DNA from: a virus
Virus record (IMG/VR): IMGVR_UViG_3300037882_003354
Span: 62,001 to 126,000 of that record
DNA length: 64,000 nucleotides
Reading direction: 5' to 3' (one strand)
The position numbers and the translations under genes are program-made. The notes under the pieces are model-generated. The model saw only the letters and a program-made list of their open reading frames with translations, searched no databases and was not told the DNA's origin. Positions 1 through 7,641 of the stretch are shown here, in pieces; the stretch's first letter is position 1, and the number at the start of each line of letters is the position of its first letter.

Positions 1-605
1 TGAAGATCTCTGCTGCACATGAAGATCACACCACGACGTATGTTGGTTCCATACACTTCGTTATGTGCTTCTGCGTAGGCCACCAGTTGTACGTAGTAGT
101 CTTCCACCCATTCTGCCTTCTTGGGTTTGTTGGTTTGTTTGTGGTCAGCAATGGCTGGCTCACCGTCATACACACCCACCAGGTCTGTGGTGCCGCTGTA
201 CAAGCCGGGAAAGTACAGGCTCTGCTCCATGGCCCAGACTTCATTCATTTTGCTCAATCCATGTTCAATGATGACATCAGCCATGCGATTGGCCTGTACA
301 TGCACTGGATTGTTCCCCGGTTGTCGCTGCTCACCGATTAGGAATCGTTCCAGATTGGCGTGCATGGCACTTCCTACTCCGGCCGCTTCTGTGGTGATTT
401 GTTGAGCTTTTTCCACTCCCACACGCTTCCGCCATTCGTTGAGTGCTGTCATGTCCTTGGTGGCACTCAGTATGGTGGTCACCGAGGGCAGTCGTTCACC
501 GTCGGGTGTCAGATACACTCGCTTGCGTGTCACAGGATCATTGATCTGTTGACATTTTTTATATTGGAATCTTTCGACGAACGGTGGAGGATTGTAAGTG
601 GTCAT
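1..605 (-). CDS. PD-(D/E)XK family exonuclease (partial, runs off the left edge)
   Basis: This reading frame is open from an ATG at 603-605 to the window edge, so its C-terminus is missing. The protein starts MTTYNPPPF and has the layout of a Cas4/RecB-like nuclease. After a segment LPSVTTIL near residue 40 comes GTTDLVGVYDG and then IADHKQTNK, which fit the metal-binding D and the (D/E)xK lysine motif of the PD-(D/E)XK fold. Such nucleases are common in T4-like marine phages and probably act on DNA ends in recombination or host DNA breakdown. No strong ribosome-binding site is visible, but the frame has no better start. The family call is good; the exact role is inferred. Confidence 0.75.
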   Translation of the reverse strand, partial: MTTYNPPPFVERFQYKKCQQINDPVTRKRVYLTPDGERLPSVTTILSATKDMTALNEWRKRVGVEKAQQITTEAAGVGSAMHANLERFLIGEQRQPGNNPVHVQANRMADVIIEHGLSKMNEVWAMEQSLYFPGLYSGTTDLVGVYDGEPAIADHKQTNKPKKAEWVEDYYVQLVAYAEAHNEVYGTNIRRGVIFMCSRDL

Positions 606-640
606 ATACTGACTATAACATCAGTATTGGAATACTTCAA

Positions 641-979
641 CTATTTTATTGCAGTTTTGGCGTTGCGGCTGGCCATTTGATCCACGCTGGGACCTGCTGG
701 CGTTTGAGCAGCATCCGGCTTCTGATTGCTGGCAGTCTTGGTTTTCAGAACAACTGTGCCGTTGTCCAGTATGTCAGAGATGACATCACCTGCAGGATCC
801 AGGGAGTTTTTCAGTGCTCTCAGGCCGTCAGGGGTGGATATGCCCAGTCCCAGTGGCTTGAGCATGTGCATGACCACTGGAAAGGGCAATTCAGAAGATT
901 GGCCCTGCTGGTTGGCCTGGCCTTGAAGTACCGCCAGAACGTCTCTGGCGGACCCTTGATCTACTTCAAACAATCTCAT
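641..979 (-). CDS. Hypothetical protein, 112 aa
   Basis: This protein starts MRLFEVDQG and contains a Gln-rich stretch near residues 20-30. No known domain is recognised. Its ATG overlaps the stop of the upstream 604-residue gene (ATGA at 976-979), so the two are translationally coupled and presumably made together. The pair may be virion components because both belong to the late leftward series, but this is only context. Confidence 0.7.
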   Translation of the reverse strand: MRLFEVDQGSARDVLAVLQGQANQQGQSSELPFPVVMHMLKPLGLGISTPDGLRALKNSLDPAGDVISDILDNGTVVLKTKTASNQKPDAAQTPAGPSVDQMASRNAKTAIK

Positions 980-2790
980 CTGGCCAGTTTGCTCATGATG
1001 CTGTGACTTTCGGACAATTTTCTGGCGCGCTGCTGAGCCCGGCTTTCACGCATTTCGCGTCCACTGGTCTCATCGCCGCCAGCGGCAGCATCACTAGCAC
1101 CGAACTCATCGCCAGCTGGCGTTGGGTTCATCTCGTCTGGTGCACTCAGGTCCATGCCTGGCTCTTGACCACCCATGTCTGGTTCCATGCCCATGGGCTC
1201 TTCTGCGCCAGCCTCACCGGCCAGAGTGGCCACTGCGTTGCTGATGGCTTCACGTTGTTGTGTCAGTGTTTCCAGTGTGGCAGACAAGGCAGGTGCCACT
1301 GATTGTTTGAATGCCTCAGCTTCAGCAGCACCAAACTCTGAACGAATCTCGTCAGCCAATTCGATGATGGCCTTGGTCTGATACTGGCCCACACGTTGCA
1401 TCCAGCTGGTGAAGTCATTGACCATGTCACCGGCGGCGGTGATGGCTTTAGCCTTGGCTTCTTCATCTTCCATCAGGAAGAATTCAATACTTTCGTTGAC
1501 AAACTTGACGTTCTGCTTGAATACTGAACGTGATTCCTTGGCCTGCTGTTTCCACATGGCGGCGGCGGCCACTGCCTTGGGATCACGGGCACCGCTCTTG
1601 GCGGCTGCTTTCTCCACCTTGGCGAAACCCTTGCCTGGCTTGCCGATGTCGCCACCTGCCTTGGCCTTCTTGACCACAGCAGACTTTTCCTTGGCACTCA
1701 TACCAGCACTGGGCTTGGTTTCGGCAACGCTTTCACGTTCCATTCTGTCAGCATATGCCTGGTCGTCGGCTGCCTTTTCACGTGCCATTCTGGCCAGTGT
1801 GGCCTTGGCGCGCTCGTCACCTGCGGCGGCTTTCTTTTGCAATTCTTTTTCACGATGAGCCCTGAGCTCTCTGCCCTGCTGTGCATCTGGTGAGTTTGGA
1901 TTATATGCTTCCTTGACCTTCTTGGACTTCTTTTCTTCAGGCTCAGGTTGGTCTTTGGTGGCTTTCTTGGTGTAAACTGTGCCAGTAGTGGTGTTCTTCT
2001 TGTCGAATTTGTCAGTACCCTTGGCGCGCTTTTCGGCGGCATGGCGTTCAGCATTGGCCTTTTCCATGTCATCGAAACCCTCGTCAAGTTCGTAGCCTTC
2101 TTTCATATGGCCATGTAGTTTAGCCCGTTGCACAATTCGTTTCGCATCATCAATGGATTTTACTGAATCAATGTCGTAAAGATTATGGTGTTCTGGCGGG
2201 ATCGAACGTTTTAGATTGTTTATCATACCGATTAACTTACCCGCAGCCCAGTTTGTCTTTATGTCATTGAAAATGCCTTCTTCTACTGCGCACTTGCAGG
2301 TGGCGGCTGGCTTCTTGCACTTGGCGCACATCTTCTTGGCGGCTTCTTGGAATGGCTTGCCGGCCTTGTCGGCTTTTTTACCGCCCTTTTCGTCCTTGCC
2401 CAGACGTCCAGCAATAACATCGCCCTGGGTGACCTTGTCGTAAGGTTTGGCGTTGTTGGCTAAGTTGCCATCACCCTTGGCCTTCTTGGCTTCGGTCAGT
2501 TGGTCCATTTTATCGCGCAATTGTTTCATTTGTTCACCTAACATTTCTTTAATCCTTGTGTTGAGCAATTCTAACATTGCTTTGTCTTTTTGGTATGTTT
2601 CGTTGGTCAGCAGGTCATTGATACCAGCTGAACCCTCTTGTTGAAAAATCCGGGTGCGCAACTTGTTGCGAATGTCTTCCAACTGCTCACGATCATACTT
2701 GTTCAAGTTGATCCGGGCGCCGAACTGCTTCTCTAAACTTTCTTGCAATTTGGCACTGGAAAGTTTGCTGTAAAAGACGTTTGTTTTCAT
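976..2790 (-). CDS. Large Lys/Ala-rich protein, possible head or core component, 604 aa
   Basis: The N-terminal third is helical and charged. Around residues 150-175 a Cys cluster of the form CAKCKKPAATCKC resembles a small metal-binding knuckle. The middle is very rich in Lys, Ala and Glu. The C-terminal 200 residues include a Met/Pro/Gly-rich linker (GMEPDMGGQEPGMD) and end in an Arg/Ser-rich helix. The composition resembles scaffold or internal head proteins of T4-like phages, but I do not recognise a defined family. A perfect TATAAATA late promoter lies 28 nt upstream of the ATG, so it is a late gene. A viral structural or assembly role is inferred from this and from its neighbours. Confidence 0.75.
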   Translation of the reverse strand: MKTNVFYSKLSSAKLQESLEKQFGARINLNKYDREQLEDIRNKLRTRIFQQEGSAGINDLLTNETYQKDKAMLELLNTRIKEMLGEQMKQLRDKMDQLTEAKKAKGDGNLANNAKPYDKVTQGDVIAGRLGKDEKGGKKADKAGKPFQEAAKKMCAKCKKPAATCKCAVEEGIFNDIKTNWAAGKLIGMINNLKRSIPPEHHNLYDIDSVKSIDDAKRIVQRAKLHGHMKEGYELDEGFDDMEKANAERHAAEKRAKGTDKFDKKNTTTGTVYTKKATKDQPEPEEKKSKKVKEAYNPNSPDAQQGRELRAHREKELQKKAAAGDERAKATLARMAREKAADDQAYADRMERESVAETKPSAGMSAKEKSAVVKKAKAGGDIGKPGKGFAKVEKAAAKSGARDPKAVAAAAMWKQQAKESRSVFKQNVKFVNESIEFFLMEDEEAKAKAITAAGDMVNDFTSWMQRVGQYQTKAIIELADEIRSEFGAAEAEAFKQSVAPALSATLETLTQQREAISNAVATLAGEAGAEEPMGMEPDMGGQEPGMDLSAPDEMNPTPAGDEFGASDAAAGGDETSGREMRESRAQQRARKLSESHSIMSKLAR

Positions 2791-2817
2791 ATGAGTTCCA
2801 AAAAGTATCTTATAGGT

Positions 2818-2825
2818 TATTTATA
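2818..2825 (-). promoter_or_regulatory. T4-type late promoter TATAAATA
   Basis: Exact TATAAATA on the minus strand, 28 nt upstream of the start at 2790. It also overlaps the stop region of the preceding gene. It matches the T4 late consensus recognised by the gp55-type sigma factor. Confidence 0.7.
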
Positions 2826-3291
2826 CTGATTGTACTTGTTTTCTAAGTTTCTCAAAACTCACAACAATCTGTTTCTTGTATTGATCTTTTTTCTGTTTGG
2901 CCACCAGGTATTTGACCAGCATGATGTTGGCACGATCCGGATCCCGGGCACGATGGCGCTCGTTGGATTGTTTGAGTAATGTTTCTTCAAACAGAGCATA
3001 CCCGTAGTTGGCATCCTGCGTGATCAGTGTACCCACAGACCTGCCCAGTGCCATGTTGTTGGCAATCATGATGGCGGTTTGTGGCAAATTGATCAGCTGA
3101 GCTATGACGTCATGCTTGGTCACCACAGAATAAAATCCATCTGCATGCTTGACAATGGTGTACATGCCCAGACTGACTGATCCATCCTCATGATCCATGG
3201 GGATGGCCAATCCACGGCTGCGAAATTTTTTGCTGGTTTCGTTGGTCAAAAGTATAAACTTTTGATAAATTTCATCACTTATTGGTTTCAT
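2821..3291 (-). CDS. Conserved phage hypothetical protein, 156 aa
   Basis: This protein begins MKPISDEIYQKF and ends in a basic helix (KQKKDQYKKQIVVSFEKL). The pattern of a small folded domain with NLPQTAIMIANNMALG in the middle is one I associate with unnamed proteins of T4-like marine phages. No catalytic motif is visible. Its start overlaps the end of the upstream 69-residue gene, which suggests a coupled late operon 3726 to 2821. Confidence 0.75.
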   Translation of the reverse strand: MKPISDEIYQKFILLTNETSKKFRSRGLAIPMDHEDGSVSLGMYTIVKHADGFYSVVTKHDVIAQLINLPQTAIMIANNMALGRSVGTLITQDANYGYALFEETLLKQSNERHRARDPDRANIMLVKYLVAKQKKDQYKKQIVVSFEKLRKQVQSV

Positions 3292-3484
3292 TGATTGTTC
3301 TAATTAATGTGTTGCTGTCTTCACCCACACCGTATGCGCCCTTGCGCACCAGATTCTGGGCAATCCAGGAGTCATGTTCGCTCAAACTGGACACTGTGAC
3401 GATACCGGCATGCCGGTCCATGAACATCTGCTCTTCATTGGTCACAGGGAGGTTGACGCCGGCCAGCAGTTGGTGTATTTTCAT
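3275..3484 (-). CDS. Hypothetical protein, 69 aa
   Basis: A small protein starting MKIHQLLAGVNLP. It overlaps both neighbours by a few bases at its ends, as is typical for compact phage operons. No domain is recognised. The N-terminal M-K-I-x-x-L pattern loosely resembles that of its neighbour at 3481 and the gene at 55594 (see findings). Confidence 0.65.
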   Translation of the reverse strand: MKIHQLLAGVNLPVTNEEQMFMDRHAGIVTVSSLSEHDSWIAQNLVRKGAYGVGEDSNTLIRTINETNK

Positions 3485-3726
3485 ACAGATGGAGCTGCTC
3501 GCAGATCGGACAATTGTTTCTGCAAGGCTGTAATTTGATCTTGAAGAGCTTTTTCTTGCTGTGTTTTCTGTTGTTTGGCCTTCACTGCCTGTGCCGCCTG
3601 CATGGCATTGTTGGGTTGAGCTGCTCCGCCCGGGGGGACTGGCGCGCCGCCAGGTGGTGGGACAGTTGCGCCCAGCGCCATTGGCTGAGGTGCAACTGTC
3701 TGCTCAAATAATTCCCTAATTCTCAC
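3481..3726 (-). CDS. Hypothetical Pro/Gln-rich protein with coiled coil, 81 aa
   Basis: The start codon is GTG, overlapping the stop of the upstream gene (ATGTGA). The N-terminus MRIRELFEQ is followed by a Pro/Gly-rich stretch (PPPGGAPVPPGG) and then a coiled coil from about residue 40 to 75 (KQQKTQQEKALQDQITALQK). The layout of short leader, flexible linker and helix suits a virion-internal or scaffold-like protein. No family was recognised. Confidence 0.65.
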   Translation of the reverse strand: MRIRELFEQTVAPQPMALGATVPPPGGAPVPPGGAAQPNNAMQAAQAVKAKQQKTQQEKALQDQITALQKQLSDLRAAPSV

Positions 3727-3962
3727 ATTGCGCCCTTGTTTAATATGACAATTAGCACAGTCAGAACACCAGTGACTATGGTGCCTGCTGTGCCCACAAT
3801 GACCTTGGTCATGCTGTCACGGCTCTCTTCAATGATGGTTTGCAAAGAACCCACTTTGCTTTCAATGCTGGTCAGTCTCTTTTCCAGACTGTCATATCTC
3901 TGTGAACAGAGTTCCACGTGTGCCTCTAGGTTTTCTTTTTCGATGTCAGTGGGATTTACCAT
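3723..3962 (-). CDS. Coiled-coil membrane protein, XhlA/holin-like, 79 aa
   Basis: I chose the ATG at 3962 (MVNPTDIEKE) because AAGGAG lies 6 nt upstream; the longer frame to 4019 lacks such a site. Residues 10-50 form a heptad-like coiled coil (LEKRLTSIESKVGSL) and residues 55-77 form one hydrophobic membrane helix (VIVGTAGTIVTGVLTVLIVI). This architecture matches the XhlA-type proteins that help phage lysis, but it could equally be a virion membrane anchor. It sits in the small late operon, away from the lysis pair at 46.5-47.4 kb. Confidence 0.65.
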   Translation of the reverse strand: MVNPTDIEKENLEAHVELCSQRYDSLEKRLTSIESKVGSLQTIIEESRDSMTKVIVGTAGTIVTGVLTVLIVILNKGAM

Positions 3963-4028
3963 TTTCAGCTCCTTATAATAATCGGTCGTCTTAATCTTAA
4001 CATTGGTGATCATGATCAACGTGATTCC

Positions 4029-4457
4029 TTAGTTTGTGCCTGGCAATGCCTTGACTATTGTGTTCTTACTGGCGATGTCTTTGAGATCAAATATGGCCTT
4101 GCTAATATTTATGGTTTCCGTGAGATTTTTAATGATTGGAACCCCATTTAAGTCGTCGATCAAACAGCCCACTGGATCCCCATGTTCATTTATGTACACA
4201 CCACTTCTATCTGGTCTAAGTATAAAAGTCCAGATGGCATGTTTGCCCTTGAATGCATTGCCAAAACCCTGTGATTTAACGTCTGCCACCTCCCTGATGG
4301 GCGGGTCATCGTAAGAAATTATACTGCGTATTTCTGCACACTGAGTCAGTGTGATGAAGTTCTTGTTTTGATCCAGCTGTCGTTGTGAGCCCTGAGTCAA
4401 TCGTATGATGCCAGTGTGTGTGATATCCACCAGCGTTCGAATTTCTATTGTGTCCAT
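4029..4457 (-). CDS. Conserved phage hypothetical protein, 142 aa
   Basis: It starts MDTIEIRTLVDITHTG and contains DQNKNFITLTQCAEIRSII. I associate this pattern with an unnamed protein widespread in T4-like marine phages. No enzymatic motif is visible. A perfect TATAAATA late promoter precedes it, so it is a late gene and probably a virion or assembly protein. Confidence 0.75.
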   Translation of the reverse strand: MDTIEIRTLVDITHTGIIRLTQGSQRQLDQNKNFITLTQCAEIRSIISYDDPPIREVADVKSQGFGNAFKGKHAIWTFILRPDRSGVYINEHGDPVGCLIDDLNGVPIIKNLTETINISKAIFDLKDIASKNTIVKALPGTN

Positions 4458-4475
4458 AAAGTACCTACTTTATGA

Positions 4476-4483
4476 TATTTATA
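4476..4483 (-). promoter_or_regulatory. T4-type late promoter TATAAATA
   Basis: Exact late consensus on the minus strand, 19 nt upstream of the ATG at 4457. Confidence 0.7.
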
Positions 4484-4537
4484 GTCAAAAGAATGGGGAG
4501 TTAAAAAACTCCCCATCACATGCTCTAATTTGTTAGA

Positions 4538-4936
4538 TTAGAATGTGAAAGCAGTCACAGTGGCAGATGCTAGGTTGACAGACCGGTGTGTACCAGCGGC
4601 CTGTACTAGATCTTCCAGGTGAGCAGCAAATGTTTCGCTATTTGTACCGTCATAAGTGTCAGTACCAAAGGAACCGCCGGCTGCTGCAACAGCAAAACGT
4701 AGCAATTGGCCAGCGTTAGAACCGCTGTCAGCTTGTACTGTACCGATGACTTCGATGGAACAGACTTGTTGGATTGCTTCCAATGCCACTGCAACAGGGC
4801 TACGAGCACCTGCTGCTGTTGCTTCTAGCAAGGCAGAAACGTCTGCAGCGAAGTCAATTTGGAAAAACTGTAGTGTCACGCCGTTCTTGTAAAACGGTGC
4901 TACTACGTCTTCGTGTTTTTTGATTAATGATGCCAT
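4538..4936 (-). CDS. Putative small virion protein, 132 aa
   Basis: This Ala/Gly/Thr-rich protein has no charged clusters and ends in a hydrophobic beta-like segment (SATVTAFTF). That composition is typical of phage surface or decoration proteins, but no family is recognised. It has a strong ribosome-binding site (AGGAG, 8 nt before the ATG) and a late-promoter motif 58 nt upstream. A strong late gene of this size suggests an abundant virion protein; this is inference. Confidence 0.65.
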   Translation of the reverse strand: MASLIKKHEDVVAPFYKNGVTLQFFQIDFAADVSALLEATAAGARSPVAVALEAIQQVCSIEVIGTVQADSGSNAGQLLRFAVAAAGGSFGTDTYDGTNSETFAAHLEDLVQAAGTHRSVNLASATVTAFTF

Positions 4937-4994
4937 GTTAATATCTCCTGTTTTTTATCAGTTGGTGAGACTCCGTGTGAGTCTCTAGTAGAAG

Positions 4995-5002
4995 TATTTA
5001 TT
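4995..5002 (-). promoter_or_regulatory. Late promoter AATAAATA
   Basis: Near-consensus late motif on the minus strand, 58 nt upstream of the gene starting at 4936. Confidence 0.45.
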
Positions 5003-5037
5003 CATAAATTGAAAAAACTGCTGCATATGCAAAAATT

Positions 5038-5337
5038 TCAATCGGAATTGTCAAGATTGCCTGAAATAACCTTGAGACGACTGACCGTTTCCTTGTTGTC
5101 TCTGAGTTTGCGTATGCTGCGTACAAACTTGCTGGGGTCTCCGGCCTTGATGCTGTTGATGAACCTGCGTTCCAACTCATAGGCTTGTTCAGGAGTAAAG
5201 GTTTCCTTGATGAGATTGAGTAAATTTATACTACTATCAATCACATGTGTGGCTCTAGACTCAATGATGGCCTCCCCGTGTTTTTTCTCGGATATGGAGT
5301 TTAATTCTTCCAACAAGCTACGAGTTGTTTTTTTCAA
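5038..5337 (-). CDS. Conserved phage hypothetical protein, 99 aa
   Basis: The start is a TTG at 5335-5337, supported by AAGGA 7 nt upstream; no ATG exists in the frame nearby. The protein is helical and charged and contains ATHVIDSSINLLNLI and RRFINSIKAGDPSKF. I associate this pattern with an unnamed T4-like marine phage protein. It is preceded by a CTAAATA late motif. Function unknown. Confidence 0.7.
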   Translation of the reverse strand: MKKTTRSLLEELNSISEKKHGEAIIESRATHVIDSSINLLNLIKETFTPEQAYELERRFINSIKAGDPSKFVRSIRKLRDNKETVSRLKVISGNLDNSD

Positions 5338-5355
5338 GACACATTCCTTTTGTAA

Positions 5356-5362
5356 TATTTAG
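5356..5362 (-). promoter_or_regulatory. Late promoter CTAAATA
   Basis: Late-type motif on the minus strand, 19 nt upstream of the TTG start at 5337. It forms one half of a divergent promoter region with 5438-5444. Confidence 0.5.
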
Positions 5363-5437
5363 CATGCATGGACACGGTGTAAAAACATATACATAATTCG
5401 CCCAAACCAGTTGATGTTGTGCATTAATGTGCGTATA

Positions 5438-5444
5438 CTAAATA
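5438..5444 (+). promoter_or_regulatory. Late promoter CTAAATA (rightward)
   Basis: CTAAATAC on the plus strand. It is the only clear rightward late motif in this part and drives the isolated gene at 5502. Transcription would begin within the hairpin that follows. Confidence 0.5.
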
Positions 5445-5446
5445 CT

Positions 5447-5471
5447 TGCGCTGGTAATAGTTACCAGCGCA
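5447..5471 (+). promoter_or_regulatory. Perfect 11-bp hairpin in the 5' leader
   Basis: TGCGCTGGTAA and TTACCAGCGCA flank the 3-nt loop TAG. It lies 2 nt after the late motif and 30 nt before the gene at 5502. With no T-run it is not a terminator. At the very 5' end of the mRNA it may protect the transcript. Confidence 0.65.
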
Positions 5472-5501
5472 CAGACATTAACACACACATAAGGAGATTA
5501 C

Positions 5502-5780
5502 ATGTCAACACCTTTCACCACCCCCAAGCTGCCAGAAGTCAAGTTTAATAAGAATGGATACGAGATCCGTTCAGATATCCTGGACATGGCCAAGAATCTG
5601 GTCACTGAAGAATATCATTCCAAGTTTCACGGCTGGGAAATGTCAGTGGCCAAGGACGAAAAGACCGGCGCGTTGGTTACCACAGTGGGCATGCCTGCTT
5701 TCCCAGGCCTGGACAAAGTTCTTGAAACAGCAGAAAAAATGTACAGTTTTGTAAATGCCGGTGCTGTCAAGAGTAAATAA
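5502..5780 (+). CDS. Conserved phage hypothetical protein, 92 aa
   Basis: This is the only rightward gene in the first 42 kb. It has an excellent ribosome-binding site (AAGGAG, 6 nt before the ATG). The protein contains NKNGYEIRSDILDMAK and ends in a helix with ETAEKMYSFVN. I associate it with an unnamed conserved protein of T4-like marine phages. Its own late promoter and leader hairpin suggest separately tuned, perhaps high, expression. Function unknown. Confidence 0.75.
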   Translation: MSTPFTTPKLPEVKFNKNGYEIRSDILDMAKNLVTEEYHSKFHGWEMSVAKDEKTGALVTTVGMPAFPGLDKVLETAEKMYSFVNAGAVKSK

Positions 5781-5857
5781 AGAGTTAGAAATCATAATAT
5801 CGGCATAGCCGAAATAATAATCGATGAAGTGAAGGCGCTCCAGCAATGGGGCGTTTT

Positions 5858-6436
5858 CTATTTGCGCTGGATCATGCGCTTCTTGATTATTTTTACCACC
5901 TGTTCACTCAACACCACCTCGTAGTGGTTGTAATCCAGTTCGATCAATTCCATGTCATGCTCGTGGTGACGTTGACTGGCCACAGTGACCACCCCGTCAT
6001 TGGACTCGCGTATCCAGGCAGCATCACCCTTGGTGGTCACCACGTTACACCAGGGATGCTGTATTTTCATACGACTTGCCTGCTGCATGGGCCAACTTGA
6101 AGGACCAATGTCCCGTAACAGTCTGCTGAATGGCAGGAAATACTTGGCGTAATCTGCAATCTCAGCGCCACCATAAGGGGTGCTTAATGTCACAGCACCA
6201 CGTACCTGTTGTGGCATGGCATTGGCCAGGTGTAGAGAATATATACCACCCAGGCTATGTGCTACAAAAAATATGTCCTCAACATCATTCAGTGTTTTCT
6301 GCATGTCTCGGAGATTGTTTTCAAATCCGTTGGCGCTGTCATAATTCATCACCAGGTCCTGCCCACTCACCCGACCTCTAATGTAGTTGAAACTTTCACT
6401 AGTGGCCCGGGCACCATGAATATAAACCAAGGTCAT
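5858..6436 (-). CDS. Alpha/beta hydrolase (lipase/esterase-like), 192 aa
   Basis: The N-terminus MTLVYIHGARAT gives the oxyanion strand with HG, and AHSLGG holds the nucleophilic serine in the GxSxG-type elbow. A later NDGVV and YNHYEVV can supply the Asp and His of the triad. The size fits a minimal lipase-like fold. I start at the ATG at 6436, next to the TGA of the upstream gene; the TTG two codons earlier is possible. Substrate unknown; host lipid, polysaccharide esters and virion processing are all possible. It is adjacent to the HAD-peptidase fusion. Confidence 0.8.
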   Translation of the reverse strand: MTLVYIHGARATSESFNYIRGRVSGQDLVMNYDSANGFENNLRDMQKTLNDVEDIFFVAHSLGGIYSLHLANAMPQQVRGAVTLSTPYGGAEIADYAKYFLPFSRLLRDIGPSSWPMQQASRMKIQHPWCNVVTTKGDAAWIRESNDGVVTVASQRHHEHDMELIELDYNHYEVVLSEQVVKIIKKRMIQRK

Positions 6437-6438
6437 GA

Positions 6439-7434
6439 TCAATGCCCAGTGGTTATGGGTTCGCTGCGTAAATATTTGGGATAACGCTTGTTAAAGTGAC
6501 GCATGACCACGCCCGCCAATTGATTGGCTTGATTTTCTTCTGGCGACCCAGTCTGCCCACTGTCCGGATTCAATTGATCCTTGATGTCCTGACGATAATG
6601 CACCAGCTCATGGGCAATGGTTCGTAGTATGTCGTTGGGGTGACGATTGATCAATGCCACATGCAACACCCGAGTGTCACTGTTATACTTGCCAAATGTC
6701 GGCTGTTCTTGGTCAGCTATACTGGTCTCAAAACGCATCTCAGGCAGGCTGTTTAATTCCAGATGGTGCATGGCCAAGGGTAGAAATTTAGAGAATACAT
6801 CCAGGAAATCGGCTTTGTGCTGCGTTAAATGCCCAACACCTTCACGTATGGCCTGTGTGGCTCCGCTAGGTCCCACATAATATGCCCTAAAGTCCACATC
6901 AGGGTACTCTACTTTCAGGCTCTTGAACACCCGGAGGTTGCTCATGCTGTCATCGTATAATCTCACGTGATCATATTTGCCAGTGTCCAGATATCTGCGT
7001 ACCCAGATGGCTTTCTTTTCTGCAGGGATGTCATCACCCGGCAGATTGCCGGCACGATGCACATGCACCTGGCTCATGTCAATGCCCAGGTCACTGAATG
7101 TCTTGAGGAACAAGTGTTTGTCATCAAAGTCTGCACGAGCAGTCAGCATGATGATTTCAGCATTAGCAGCATGAGCCATGATGGTGTTCAATTTGTTGAT
7201 CATGGGCTGTATGGGGCGACTCTCTTGATTGAACTTTTCAGCCGACCGAAACTCACCAAAGTCAAACTGTTCACCTGGTTCAAGTTCGTAACTGTTAAAC
7301 TCTTGATTGGTCAGTTCACGAGTCACCTGACCATCTTTGACCACCTTGATCCGGGCAGTGGTGTGCAGCAGGGTGTCATCTATGTCAAATATGACCAGAC
7401 TCTTTTTAGGCTGATTGAATTCTTTGGCTCTCAT
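6439..7434 (-). CDS. HAD phosphatase fused to a zinc metallopeptidase-like domain, 331 aa
   Basis: Residues 12-200 form a HAD-type phosphatase: FDIDDT (D17, D19) is motif I, MLTARADF fits motif II, and RLYDDSMSN fits the acidic motif. Residues 230-331 hold HELVHYRQD (H275, H279) with acidic residues about 20 positions downstream (SPEEN), the HExxH arrangement of zinc peptidases. A smaller relative of this second half is encoded at 54868. The N-terminus MRAKEF resembles phage capsid-targeting leaders. The fusion is unusual; HAD domains in phages are often nucleic-acid end phosphatases, but the substrate here is unknown. Confidence 0.75.
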   Translation of the reverse strand: MRAKEFNQPKKSLVIFDIDDTLLHTTARIKVVKDGQVTRELTNQEFNSYELEPGEQFDFGEFRSAEKFNQESRPIQPMINKLNTIMAHAANAEIIMLTARADFDDKHLFLKTFSDLGIDMSQVHVHRAGNLPGDDIPAEKKAIWVRRYLDTGKYDHVRLYDDSMSNLRVFKSLKVEYPDVDFRAYYVGPSGATQAIREGVGHLTQHKADFLDVFSKFLPLAMHHLELNSLPEMRFETSIADQEQPTFGKYNSDTRVLHVALINRHPNDILRTIAHELVHYRQDIKDQLNPDSGQTGSPEENQANQLAGVVMRHFNKRYPKYLRSEPITTGH

Positions 7435-7439
7435 AGGAG

Positions 7440-7539
7440 TATTTAGTTATAAAAGTGCCCCCTGGTTTTTAGCATCCGGGTAGCGAATCCATTTGCTCAA
7501 GGCCGGGGGCCCGCCTCCATCACGCAACTAGTGCGGGTC
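7440..7539 (-). other. GC-rich intergenic region with two strong hairpins
   Basis: GCCCCC (7457-7462) can pair with GGGGGC (7505-7510). CCCGC (7510-7514) can pair with GCGGG (7533-7537), enclosing a nested CGCA/TGCG stem. A TAAATA motif lies at 7440-7446, only 6 nt from the start at 7434. No complete reading frame fits. It may be a structured leader or an attenuator for the downstream gene. Confidence 0.35.
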
Positions 7540-7641
7540 CTAAGGATGGTCCTGTTTAAGTTCTGGCGGATGTGGTATGTTCACCATGTCATACCCGTAT
7601 CTCGCAAGACCTTGTATTATTTGTTCAATCAACTGCTGCAT
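7540..7641 (-). CDS. Possible small protein, 33 aa
   Basis: An ATG overlaps the end of the nuclease gene (ATG at 7641, nuclease stop at 7625). The frame reads MQQLIEQIIQGLARYGYDM and ends PPELKQDHP. The overlap is typical of coupled phage genes, and the peptide looks like a plausible amphipathic helix. There is no independent ribosome-binding site, so it is only a candidate. Confidence 0.35.
   Translation of the reverse strand: MQQLIEQIIQGLARYGYDMVNIPHPPELKQDHP

Noticed and set aside
26-405. Several short frames on both strands at the left edge
   Set aside because: They are shadows of the partial exonuclease frame that is open from 605 to the window edge.
7440-7539. A tRNA or self-cleaving ribozyme in the GC-rich gap
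   Set aside because: No acceptor/anticodon/T-arm arrangement, and no hammerhead, HDV or twister core could be built from the bases; only simple hairpins form.
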